Assembly: GCA_024404875.1 (NCBI GenBank)
Contig: JAKSPK010000026.1
Coordinates: forward strand, 1 to 35,214
Direction of reading: 5' to 3'
Origin: Oscillospiraceae bacterium
GTDB taxonomy: Bacteria > Bacillota > Clostridia > Oscillospirales > Ruminococcaceae
DNA length: 35,214 nucleotides
Shown: positions 8,451-15,344 of the stretch, piece by piece
How positions within the stretch are numbered: position 1 is the first letter of the stretch
How the letters are laid out: each line of letters begins with the position of its first letter
The notes under the pieces: generated by a model
Told to the model about the DNA's origin: nothing
Database searches by the model: none
What the model saw: the letters and a program-made list of their open reading frames with translations, nothing else
Program-made: the position numbers and the translations under genes

Positions 8451-9378
8451 TGTTCTTGCGGCGGAATGCGACAGCCGTACCGCCCGCGAGCAGTGCTGCC
8501 AGAGCAATCGCAGCGACCGGAGCAGAATCACCGGTTTTTGCGGCATCTGTCTTGCTGCTGCTGCCGGAGCTGTTTGCATTTGCATTGGAGGCTGCCTTTG
8601 TCGTCGTATTGGCGGCAGCGGTTGTTGTTTCGGATGCGGTCGTTGTTGCTGTAATGTCCGATTCTGTCTCGGCGGCATTGATATTTACGATCATTACCGG
8701 CGGAGCAAGCAAAAGATCATCGCTCTTTGCACTGATGACATGATCGCCGATCACATCCAGACTCAGGAGCGCTTTTCCGTTTTCATCGGTCACGAAAGGG
8801 GAATCGGAATTATCAATCGTAATGCGGGCATTCTTGACCGGTTCGGTGTAAGGCATCCAATTCTCATCAAAGAGTACAGCATTCAGCGTGATCTCCAGCG
8901 GCTCACCGTGCTTCAACGCTGTGTCCTTAATATTGAAATAACTGTATTTGTCTGAAAAGCCCGTGGTATCCTGATAAACATATGCATAGAGATAATCGCC
9001 GCTCTTGAGCTCGTCGGTCAGGCCCATCGACATTGTGTCATTGACATAATAGCCGTAGCTGCCGCCGTTCGTAACACCCCACAGCGTTTTGAGGCTGAGG
9101 CCCCAGTCGCTCTGTTCGGCAGCATAACCGGCTGTGCCTTCGCTGTAGTATGTTTCGTGTGCATAATAGAGTGCTTCGTCGATTGTGTATTTTCCGTCGT
9201 TGTCACGGTCATAGACAATCAGCTCACGGTTCGGCAGCTCAATGCTGCCGGCATTGGTGATACCGACGGTGATCTTGATGGAATCACTTTCTTCTGCCGA
9301 AGCAGAAAATGCGGGAGCAGCTGCGGAAACGGCAAGTGCGGCTCCGCAAATTGTGGAAATGATTTTCTTTTTGTTCAT
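8443..9378 (-). CDS. Secreted, C-terminally anchored surface protein of the corrinoid locus
   Basis: A 311-aa protein with a clear signal peptide (MNKKKIISTICGAALAVSAA, cleavage near AFSASA). It has a ~120-aa domain rich in Tyr/Gly (DRDNDGKYTIDEALYYAHE, WGVTNGGSYGYYVND), then an immunoglobulin-like or carboxypeptidase-regulatory-like segment (NARITIDNSDSPFVTDENGKALL). A Thr/Ala/Asn/Ser-rich linker follows. The C-terminus resembles a sortase signal: KTGD, a hydrophobic stretch and a final RRKN. The canonical LP of LPXTG is absent (DAAKTGD), so it may use a variant sortase or be retained by its membrane segment. Start ATG 9378 has AAAGGAG. It is the first gene after the riboswitch terminator, so its role is probably extracellular corrinoid binding, but I do not recognise a characterised family. 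Confidence 0.75.
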   Translation of the reverse strand: MNKKKIISTICGAALAVSAAAPAFSASAEESDSIKITVGITNAGSIELPNRELIVYDRDNDGKYTIDEALYYAHETYYSEGTAGYAAEQSDWGLSLKTLWGVTNGGSYGYYVNDTMSMGLTDELKSGDYLYAYVYQDTTGFSDKYSYFNIKDTALKHGEPLEITLNAVLFDENWMPYTEPVKNARITIDNSDSPFVTDENGKALLSLDVIGDHVISAKSDDLLLAPPVMIVNINAAETESDITATTTASETTTAAANTTTKAASNANANSSGSSSKTDAAKTGDSAPVAAIALAALLAGGTAVAFRRKNND

Positions 9379-9426
9379 ACTGATTCTCCTTTGCAAATCT
9401 TTGAACTGTCAGCAGTCTGAACGCAT

Positions 9427-9462
9427 AAAAAAGCACACCTTTCGTTTTGACGAAAAGCGCAC
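9427..9462 (-). terminator. Riboswitch expression-platform terminator
   Basis: On the minus strand a ~14-bp stem (AGTGCGCTTTTCGT / ACGAAAGGTGTGCT, several G-U pairs) is followed by six T. It lies between the putative cobalamin aptamer and the first gene, 49 nt before that gene's ATG, as expected for transcriptional attenuation. Confidence 0.82.
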
Positions 9463-9655
9463 TCTATCGAGCCCTTGCAATCCTTGCGGACGGGGCATAC
9501 AGACGGCGCGTTTTTCATTTACCCAAAAACGGGAGCGCAGACAGCGCTCAGACCGAATGCAGTGTGAGCGATCCGACTTTGACGGTAGTGGCTGCTGCGG
9601 CGAATTTTCATCGCACTTCTCTCTGAACGCAAAAGCGAAACACTGCATTTATATT
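9463..9655 (-). promoter_or_regulatory. Cobalamin riboswitch (divergent)
   Basis: Read on the minus strand, the leader contains GCGATGAAAATTCGC followed by CGCAGCAGCCACTACCGTCA. This matches the conserved core of cobalamin aptamers (GGUGAAAAUCC, then GCAG-CCC-GCUACUGU). About 100 nt later comes GCCGTCTGTATGCCCC, which resembles the B12-box (AGUCAGGAUACCUGCC) with changes. A terminator follows and the promoter sits just upstream. The genes controlled encode a transcobalamin-like protein and an ECF transporter, which fits corrinoid repression. The match was made by eye; a covariance-model search would be decisive. Confidence is limited by the divergent B12-box. Confidence 0.75.
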
Positions 9656-9664
9656 TGTATTCTT

Positions 9665-9693
9665 ATTATATCACGGAATCCGGGATTTGTCAA
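9665..9693 (-). promoter_or_regulatory. Sigma-A promoter of the corrinoid locus
   Basis: Consensus -35 TTGACA (9693-9688) and -10 TATAAT (9670-9665) on the minus strand with a 17-bp spacer. Transcription should start about 7 nt beyond, immediately before the riboswitch. Confidence 0.9.
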
Positions 9694-9913
9694 GTTGAGC
9701 ACATTCGGTTTTCTGCTGAGCGGTATCGTTTTTATGAAATCTGTCTGCGCATCTGTACCGTCAGTTCTGTGCGATGTCGTGTATATTTGTCAAAGGAAGA
9801 TTTTGAGCTGTCTGTTTGCGATAACAGTGAAAAGAAGCGATCAGTTGTCATCAGTGCAGAATGCTTCCTGCCTCATGTCCTCCTCCAAAATCAGTTTTCT
9901 TCGGAGATTGGGA

Positions 9914-9950
9914 GCAAAAAAATGAGACCGAAAATATCCGGTCTCATTTT
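9914..9950 (-). terminator. Intrinsic terminator after the MATE-GHKL gene
   Basis: An 11-bp stem (AAATGAGACCG / CGGTCTCATTT) with an 8-nt loop is followed on the minus strand by a run of seven T. It lies 128 bp past the annotated stop of the MATE fusion but only 9 bp past the stop of the frame that continues after it. The 220 bp between this terminator and the corrinoid promoter at 9694 hold nothing I can identify. Confidence 0.85.
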
Positions 9951-9959
9951 GTGACAGCA

Positions 9960-10078
9960 TTATTCCGTGCGGAGAATTCGGATTTGTGTTTCGCCGAAAG
10001 CGATTTCGTCGGGGAACATCTGATTGAGCAGCGTCCGGTCTGCAGCGCGGCTGTCATTCGCTTTTTCGGTCGTCAGTC
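9960..10078 (-). other. Out-of-frame C-terminal continuation of the MATE-GHKL gene
   Basis: Directly after the TGA at 10081-10079, another minus-strand frame continues for about 38 codons to TAA at 9962-9960. It has coding-like composition: LRLTTEKANDSRAADRTLLN, then QMFPDEIAFGETQIRILRTE. The terminator begins 9 bp after that TAA, the usual spacing for the end of a gene. The natural reading is that a one-base deletion (or a sequencing error, or a programmed shift) near the CTGACACTCTGAGACTGACG repeat cuts off the original tail. Confidence 0.45.
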
Positions 10079-11833
10079 TCAGAGTGTCAGTGTGAGGTTG
10101 TTCAGGCCGAGGGAATTGACATAGTTTGCATTTTGGACAAGGCTCATGATCATGCGGATACCGATATGTTTGCTGGGATCGTCGTTGTTGTGCATCTCCA
10201 TGTACTTTACCGGATCAAAGCGCTTGCAGTTGTCGCGGATACGGAGGATCGAAGCATCCTTCAGCAGTGCGACACGAATGTCAATCATATGCGGCTTGCC
10301 GTCATTGAAGCCATGTTTGACGATATTGTTGCCCATTTCCTCGATGCTCAATGCGATGATCATGCAGAGCTTGGAGGGAAGCTTTTTCTTCAGGCAGAAA
10401 TCAAGTGCTGACTGTGATGCGTTCACGATATCATCCATAGATGTGACGGAGCATTCAAAGCAATCACTGTCTTTCGCGCCGAAGGTTTTCGGCAGCATTG
10501 AATATGCATCTGCATTGAAGGCTGTGCCGTTTTTCCTGCTGCGGAGCAGAACGATCAGGGAGATGACAATCAGCGTCAGCGTCTCACCGGCGAGATAGCC
10601 GCACCAGACACCGGTGACCTTGAGAAATCGGCTCAGTGCATAAGCAGCCAGCGCAGTCAGCAGGAAATTCTGACAGACTGAGATTACCATGCTCAGCTTG
10701 ATGCGTGAGATGCCCTGATAATAGTTCTTGAGACAGGTGTTTAGTGCGCAGGGCACCAGCGACAGGACGAAAATACGCATTCCTCCGACCGCCAGCAGCC
10801 TCGCCTGCGGATCATCGGTGAACAGCATGACGAGCGGATTTGCGGCTGCCTGCATGACGACCGTTACAATGCCGCAGATCAAGACCGCATAAGCAGACAT
10901 TGTCCTGACAAGCTGCCGCAGCGAGGTCTTATCTGTATCTGTATAAAAGATTGTTGCGAGCGTCAGCGCGACGGCAGCGGTGCCGGAGCTGAATGAATAA
11001 CAGAGATTGCCGATCGTACTGATGAGGGAATAGGATGCAACGGCGAGATTGCCGCCGAGCGACATCAGCAGCTTGTTCAGACAGAAGGTAAGCAGCACCA
11101 GACTGATCTGATTGATGAGCGTCGGGATGCCGTCATAGAACAGCTTATAGCAGCGCTTCCATGAGAACAGCTTGAACCGGAATTTGAAGACACAGTCCTT
11201 GCGGAAGAAAGCGCCGATGCCGATTACAAAAGCGAAGTAATAGCTGAGACTCGAAGCAAGTCCCATGCCGAAGGTACCCCATTTGATGACAAACGCATTG
11301 AGCAGATCCATTGCGATATCGACGACGGTCATTGCAATGACCGCTGCGACAAGCCGTGCACGGTTGCCGGAAAGCTGCATATACGGCACCATGATCTGTG
11401 AGAGGATGAAAGCCGGAGCACCGATGATAAAACCGCGCAGATAATCTTTCGTCAGGCCGAAGACCGGATTGTGCGGCCCAGGCTCACCAGCACCGAGCAG
11501 GGCACAGATCGGATCGGAGAAGACAATGACAATGACGGTTCCGATCAGCGCGATTGCGGAGGCAATGGTCACGGAGATCGTGAAGCAGGCGTTCGTGCCC
11601 TTCTGGTCGCCGCTGGCCATAGTTTTGCCGCACATGACCTGAATGCCTGCGGAGATCATGCTGCCGAATGCAGCAAAGACCAGCAGGATCGGTGTTGTGA
11701 GACCATAGGCTGACATGGAATCGACGCCAAGGAAGCGGAAGATCATGATGCTGTCGATCAGCATACACAGCACAACGGTCATAGCGGATATGATTTGTGT
11801 TGCCAGCATCTGCCGGAATAGTTTTTTGATCAT
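10079..11833 (-). CDS. MATE-family transporter fused to GHKL (RsbW-like) ATPase domain
   Basis: A 584-aa fusion. Residues 1 to about 440 are a MATE/MOP-type multidrug or metabolite exporter with about twelve membrane segments (MIKKLFRQMLATQ start, FGMGLASSLSYYFAF, PTLINQISLVLL). About 455-584 is a cytoplasmic GHKL ATPase of the anti-sigma/RsbW type. It shows an N-box (ALSIEEMGNNIVKHG), a G1-like IRDNCKRFDP and a G2-like KHIGIRMIMSLVQ. Such domains phosphorylate anti-anti-sigma partners or regulate PP2C pathways, so transport may be linked to signalling. ATG 11833 begins the conserved MATE helix and has a modest AAGGG site; an upstream GTG at 11911 is possible. It is separated by 153 bp from the cohesin lipoprotein gene upstream. 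The 3' end may be frameshifted. Confidence 0.87.
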   Translation of the reverse strand: MIKKLFRQMLATQIISAMTVVLCMLIDSIMIFRFLGVDSMSAYGLTTPILLVFAAFGSMISAGIQVMCGKTMASGDQKGTNACFTISVTIASAIALIGTVIVIVFSDPICALLGAGEPGPHNPVFGLTKDYLRGFIIGAPAFILSQIMVPYMQLSGNRARLVAAVIAMTVVDIAMDLLNAFVIKWGTFGMGLASSLSYYFAFVIGIGAFFRKDCVFKFRFKLFSWKRCYKLFYDGIPTLINQISLVLLTFCLNKLLMSLGGNLAVASYSLISTIGNLCYSFSSGTAAVALTLATIFYTDTDKTSLRQLVRTMSAYAVLICGIVTVVMQAAANPLVMLFTDDPQARLLAVGGMRIFVLSLVPCALNTCLKNYYQGISRIKLSMVISVCQNFLLTALAAYALSRFLKVTGVWCGYLAGETLTLIVISLIVLLRSRKNGTAFNADAYSMLPKTFGAKDSDCFECSVTSMDDIVNASQSALDFCLKKKLPSKLCMIIALSIEEMGNNIVKHGFNDGKPHMIDIRVALLKDASILRIRDNCKRFDPVKYMEMHNNDDPSKHIGIRMIMSLVQNANYVNSLGLNNLTLTL

Positions 11834-11879
11834 TTCGGATGATTCACCCTTCTGAATATCTGTTTTCGGCGCAGAGGAT

Positions 11880-11935
11880 CTGCGCATCATAATGTATAGG
11901 CAATACTGCACAGAGCTGGTGATACAGATGCGCAG
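11880..11935. repeat. 9-bp inverted repeat in the leader of the MATE fusion
   Basis: CTGCGCATC at 11880-11888 and GATGCGCAG at 11927-11935 form a perfect inverted repeat separated by 38 bp, in the 153-bp spacer upstream of the MATE-GHKL start. It has no T run, so it is not a terminator. It could be an RNA hairpin or a protein site. Confidence 0.4.
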
Positions 11936-11986
11936 TCAGATTGTATAGGAATGATGCCGCCGTGCAGGCTTTATGCGGTGCTGTGT

Positions 11987-12769
11987 TTATTCAACGGTAA
12001 TTACGGAAACCGGGACAGTGACCTTCGCGTTTTTGCGGTCATTGCCGGAAAGCGCATCAACATTGCAGCGGATTTCATACTTTGTACCGGATTTCGCATC
12101 TGCCGGAACATCAATATAGAATGTGAACAGGATGCCGTTGTCAAGGCTCTGATGATCGCCGCCGGCAAAGCCGATGCCGACAACATTGTCTTCCTCGCCG
12201 TAGAGTGCGCTGTACATGAAGCCGTCCATTGTGGTACCGAGCTTGATCTTGACCTTAGGCTTGTCTACGAGCTCCTCGATCTCTCCGACAACCGGACTGA
12301 GCGCAGAATCCGGATAGACCTGAATGCCGCCGGAGGTGAAGCCGGGATTGTTCCAGATCTTTACATTCACGGGCACATTTTTATCGCCGGCCTTGACGGT
12401 AAACGGCTCTACAGCGATCGTTGCTTTGCTGCCGATCTCGTATGGATGATCTGCTGTCCAGCGATTCTCCGTCGTATCCTTTTCGCTGCCTTCAGCGTTC
12501 CCGCTGTCACCGGAGGCGTCTGAACCGCCGGAGTTTTCAGCGTTCTGACTGTCGGATTTGCTGTCTGATTTGCTCTCAGCTTTATCAGCACTGCTTCCGT
12601 CTGCGGCAGAGACATCAGAATCGGCTTCCGATCCGGATTCGGCTGCAGAGGATGCTGCGCCGGAGCTTTCGGCAGTCTGTGTACTGTCCGTATTCTTTTG
12701 GCATCCGCAAAGCAAGGCGGTCATGGCCAGAATACAGGCAGTGATCTTCAGTTTATTGACACGGATCAT
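11987..12769 (-). CDS. Lipoprotein with probable cohesin domain
   Basis: A 260-aa secreted lipoprotein. A signal peptide (MIRVNKLKITACILAMTALL) ends in lipobox LCGC with the lipidated Cys at residue 23. Residues ~25-105 are a low-complexity Ser/Ala/Asp/Glu spacer. Residues ~110-260 resemble a cohesin: KAGDKNVPVNVKIWNNPGF near its start, SGGIQVYPDSALSPV, a central VGIGFAGG, and DNGILFTFYIDVPADAKSGT near the end, the classical cohesin strand pattern. Cohesins bind dockerins such as those on the two GH9 enzymes at 15.3-19.5 kb, so this could tether an enzyme to the membrane. It is the third gene after moxR and DUF58 (7-bp gap); start ATG 12769 has AAAGGA. The fold call is by eye; a cohesin-like immunoglobulin domain of other function is the alternative. 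Confidence 0.7.
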   Translation of the reverse strand: MIRVNKLKITACILAMTALLCGCQKNTDSTQTAESSGAASSAAESGSEADSDVSAADGSSADKAESKSDSKSDSQNAENSGGSDASGDSGNAEGSEKDTTENRWTADHPYEIGSKATIAVEPFTVKAGDKNVPVNVKIWNNPGFTSGGIQVYPDSALSPVVGEIEELVDKPKVKIKLGTTMDGFMYSALYGEEDNVVGIGFAGGDHQSLDNGILFTFYIDVPADAKSGTKYEIRCNVDALSGNDRKNAKVTVPVSVITVE

Positions 12770-12776
12770 TTTGCAT

Positions 12777-13877
12777 TCATCCTTTCGTGATAGGGATATA
12801 CATGATATTCGGGCGGATTTCCTGCTCACGTAGCCGCCGCAGGGAGAGTACGGTGATGCGCGGATCGGCTGAGGCCGCCTGCATGATATGTGCTGTCGGC
12901 TGCGCAGTCACGATAAAAACGGCGTGTGTTTCGCCGATGCTGCAGACGCGGTCGAGCAGGGAAGAGAAGCGTCCTGTGATTGTATCGGGCAGCTCTGCAA
13001 GCAGATGCAGGTGACGGCTGAGCGCATGGCTGCCGCTGAGAAACGGCGTTTCCGCCGGCATCCCGTGCAGAGCAGTATTCGCGCAGAAACGAACCGGGAT
13101 CCGCAGATGCACAGCCGTGCCGAGCAATGCGGCACAGAGCCGGATCGCATCCTCATAGATTGCCGGATCAGATACGCGGTCGCGGTCAGTCTCGCGTGTT
13201 TCCATATTCAGCAGTATGGTCATATCCGGGGAGGCAGTCTCCTGATACTGCCAGACCATCGGCTGCTGCGAACGTGCCGAGGCTGTCCAGCAGATATCGC
13301 GCACCGGATCGCCGGAAGCATATTCCCGGATGCCGCTGATCGCAAAGCGATCGGGTATCAGCATCCGGCGTCGGATCATTTCACCGGTGATTTGCGCGGG
13401 CAGATCGGATACTGCTTCCAGTGCGCGCACCGCAGGCAGTACTGTGATCTTTGCCTCGGCAGGAAACGGCTGCGAAAGCTCCATTGTTCCGAACAGATCG
13501 GAGATTACGATGACTGCATGAGACACGGTGAATATGCCGCGCCGGGTGCAGGTCACCTTCCAGTGCCGCTCGATCCTTCGGTAGGGGAACAGACAGAAGC
13601 AGCTGGAAATAAACCGCGAATTTCCCGTGACGGTTGACTGCTCCGATGCGAGCTGCAGTGCGGCATCGGTTGTCAGCTCCGCCTTGACCCATGGGAGCGG
13701 CAGCAGCTTGCGGCTCGTGATTGTTTCAGTCAGTGTGACGCTGTCGCCTTCGGAGGCTTCCTCTGCTGAGAAAGCCAGCGTATAGGTCATGTGCCGGAAT
13801 CCGAAGCGTTTTGTCAATATCTGTGTCACGAGTAATGTTCCGCCAATCAGCAGCAGAAGCAGAATCAGAACGGTCAT
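12777..13877 (-). CDS. DUF58 family protein
   Basis: A 366-aa membrane-anchored protein. The N-terminal hydrophobic segment (LILLLLLIGGTLLVTQIL, residues 3-21) is followed by a beta-rich region and the DUF58 core. The signature G182-I-R184-E-Y186-A-S-G189-D190 with W197 is intact. The C-terminal part has the vWA-like fold typical of the family (PDMTILLNMETRET). DUF58 proteins pair with MoxR AAA+ ATPases in systems thought to act as metal-dependent chaperones or in envelope protein maturation. The start overlaps the moxR stop by 4 bp (ATGA), showing coupling, and the cohesin lipoprotein gene follows 7 bp downstream. No transglutaminase partner is present nearby. Confidence 0.9.
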   Translation of the reverse strand: MTVLILLLLLIGGTLLVTQILTKRFGFRHMTYTLAFSAEEASEGDSVTLTETITSRKLLPLPWVKAELTTDAALQLASEQSTVTGNSRFISSCFCLFPYRRIERHWKVTCTRRGIFTVSHAVIVISDLFGTMELSQPFPAEAKITVLPAVRALEAVSDLPAQITGEMIRRRMLIPDRFAISGIREYASGDPVRDICWTASARSQQPMVWQYQETASPDMTILLNMETRETDRDRVSDPAIYEDAIRLCAALLGTAVHLRIPVRFCANTALHGMPAETPFLSGSHALSRHLHLLAELPDTITGRFSSLLDRVCSIGETHAVFIVTAQPTAHIMQAASADPRITVLSLRRLREQEIRPNIMYIPITKG

Positions 13878-14833
13878 GCCTTCGGCACCGGAACGGTATC
13901 AAGCAGTTCCTGCGCAAGTGCTTCAGAGGCTTCACGGTCGGTCAGCAGACCATCCGTTACCTGAAAACGGTGTGCACAGACTGCTGTGAAAACGGATTTG
14001 ATATCATCTGGGATCATATGATCTCTGCCCTCGGCAGCTGCAGAAGCCTGTGCAGCGCGGCGGACCGCAAGAACTGCACGCGTACTCAGACCGCAGCGCA
14101 GCCGCGGATGTTTTCGCGATGCTTCGGCAAGCGAGAGCAGATAGTTCAGCACATCTGCCGATGCCGAGACTGTCCGGATGGCTTCCTGTGCAGCAAGCAG
14201 CGTCTTGGGATCGGTAACTGCGCTGAGCGAGTCCAGCGGATCGGTGAGCTGCCGGCCTTCAAGAATCGCAAGTTCCTGTTCACGGTCGGGTCTGCCCATG
14301 CGCAGCCGCATGAAGAAGCGGTCAAGCTGTGCCTCCGGCAGCGGGAATGTGCCCTGCATCTCGATCGGATTCTGCGTTGCAATGACAAAGAAAGGTTTAG
14401 GCAGGGGGTAGCGCTTTGCACCGACGGTTACTTGATGCTCGGCCATGCATTCCAGCAGGCCGGACTGCGAACGCGGCGCCATGCGGTTGATTTCGTCTGC
14501 TAAAAGCAGATTTGTGAAGACGGGACCCTCGCAAAACTGCATGGCTCTTTCGCCGGTACTGTTCTGCGTGAGTATTTCATAGCCGGTAATATCTGCGGGC
14601 ATCAGATCGGGTGTACCCTGAATGCGCTTGCTGCCGCAGCCGAGCAGAATCGCCGCCGCCTTGACGAGCGTGGTCTTGCCGGAGCCGGGCAGATCCTCCA
14701 GCAGCACATGGCCGCCGCTGAGAAGCGCAGCAGACAGCAGCCGGATGGTATCATCCGCGCCGATGATGACGCGCCGGAGTCCTTCGATGAGGGCGGAGGT
14801 CAGCATGGGAATCTCCTTGCATGAAACAGTCAT
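13874..14833 (-). CDS. MoxR-family AAA+ ATPase
   Basis: A 319-aa AAA+ ATPase of the MoxR (AAA_3) family, usually a chaperone for assembly or activation of protein complexes together with a DUF58/vWA partner. Walker A LPGSGKTT lies at 48-55, Walker B LLLADEIN at 109-116, sensor 1 ATQNP at 152-156, and the AAA lid region is in the C-terminal 100 residues with the GLSTRA motif. Two starts are credible. ATG 14833 has GAGGAGG 5 nt away, and the in-frame ATG nine codons on (MLTSALIEGL) has its own AAGGAG. I kept the longer one. It is the first gene of a moxR-DUF58-cohesin lipoprotein operon with a strong promoter. Confidence 0.94.
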   Translation of the reverse strand: MTVSCKEIPMLTSALIEGLRRVIIGADDTIRLLSAALLSGGHVLLEDLPGSGKTTLVKAAAILLGCGSKRIQGTPDLMPADITGYEILTQNSTGERAMQFCEGPVFTNLLLADEINRMAPRSQSGLLECMAEHQVTVGAKRYPLPKPFFVIATQNPIEMQGTFPLPEAQLDRFFMRLRMGRPDREQELAILEGRQLTDPLDSLSAVTDPKTLLAAQEAIRTVSASADVLNYLLSLAEASRKHPRLRCGLSTRAVLAVRRAAQASAAAEGRDHMIPDDIKSVFTAVCAHRFQVTDGLLTDREASEALAQELLDTVPVPKA

Positions 14834-14870
14834 CGGATCCTCCTCTTTTGAAAATGTGTAATCAAACTAT

Positions 14871-14899
14871 AGTATACCACGCTTCTGCTGTTTTGTCAA
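14871..14899 (-). promoter_or_regulatory. Sigma-A promoter of the moxR operon
   Basis: Minus strand -35 TTGACA (14899-14894), 17-bp spacer, -10 TATACT (14876-14871), about 38 nt before the moxR start. Confidence 0.88.
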
Positions 14900-15344
14900 A
14901 TTTTACGGCAACACAGCATAATGCCTGCTTGACGGCTCATCTGCCTGGATATTTGTATTGTCGGCTTTGGCCAGCATCCCCATTATGGTGCTGCCTGATG
15001 GCAGTATTGCACTTTGTATATTGATAAATACGTTATAACTATGTGTATATTCTGCATTTACAATACACAGCAGTGTGCGAGAACAGCGGCGCTTTTGGAA
15101 AATAGAATTAAATTGCTTTCAATCGCATTTTTAGCATAATTAACAACGGGATAGCATATAGTTTGGGCATAATGTTCAAGATGAAAGTGAAGAGAACGGG
15201 AAATGTTTCAAATTTATTCATATTTCGTTCACAGAATATCCATATAATACGGAGAGCTTTCGTATATAATAAAGATGCCGGACTTCCCAAAAATGAGAGG
15301 GATTTTTGGAAATCTTAATAAAATTCGAGAGGGGAATTTGTTTA
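14900..15344 (+). other. 445-bp AT-rich region upstream of the first GH9 gene
   Basis: No gene is seen. A possible promoter lies at 15021-15049 (TTGATA, 17 bp, TGTATA), which would leave a leader of about 290 nt. Two TATAAT hexamers occur nearer the gene (15243-15248 and 15265-15270), but neither has a good -35. A hairpin at 15284-15311 (TTCCCAAAAAT / ATTTTTGGAA, one bulge) sits 33 nt before the ATG. A long leader, or an alternative-sigma promoter, is plausible for an inducible cellulase but is not proven. Confidence 0.4.

Noticed and set aside
8451-8678. N-terminal extension of the DUF4430 protein to 8678
   Set aside because: Gln/Pro/Arg-rich translation inside the upstream gene; the ATG at 8450 is followed directly by a signal peptide.
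9655-9954. 99-codon plus-strand frame across the corrinoid promoter
   Set aside because: It overlaps a consensus promoter and a terminator and has no ribosome site or coding character.
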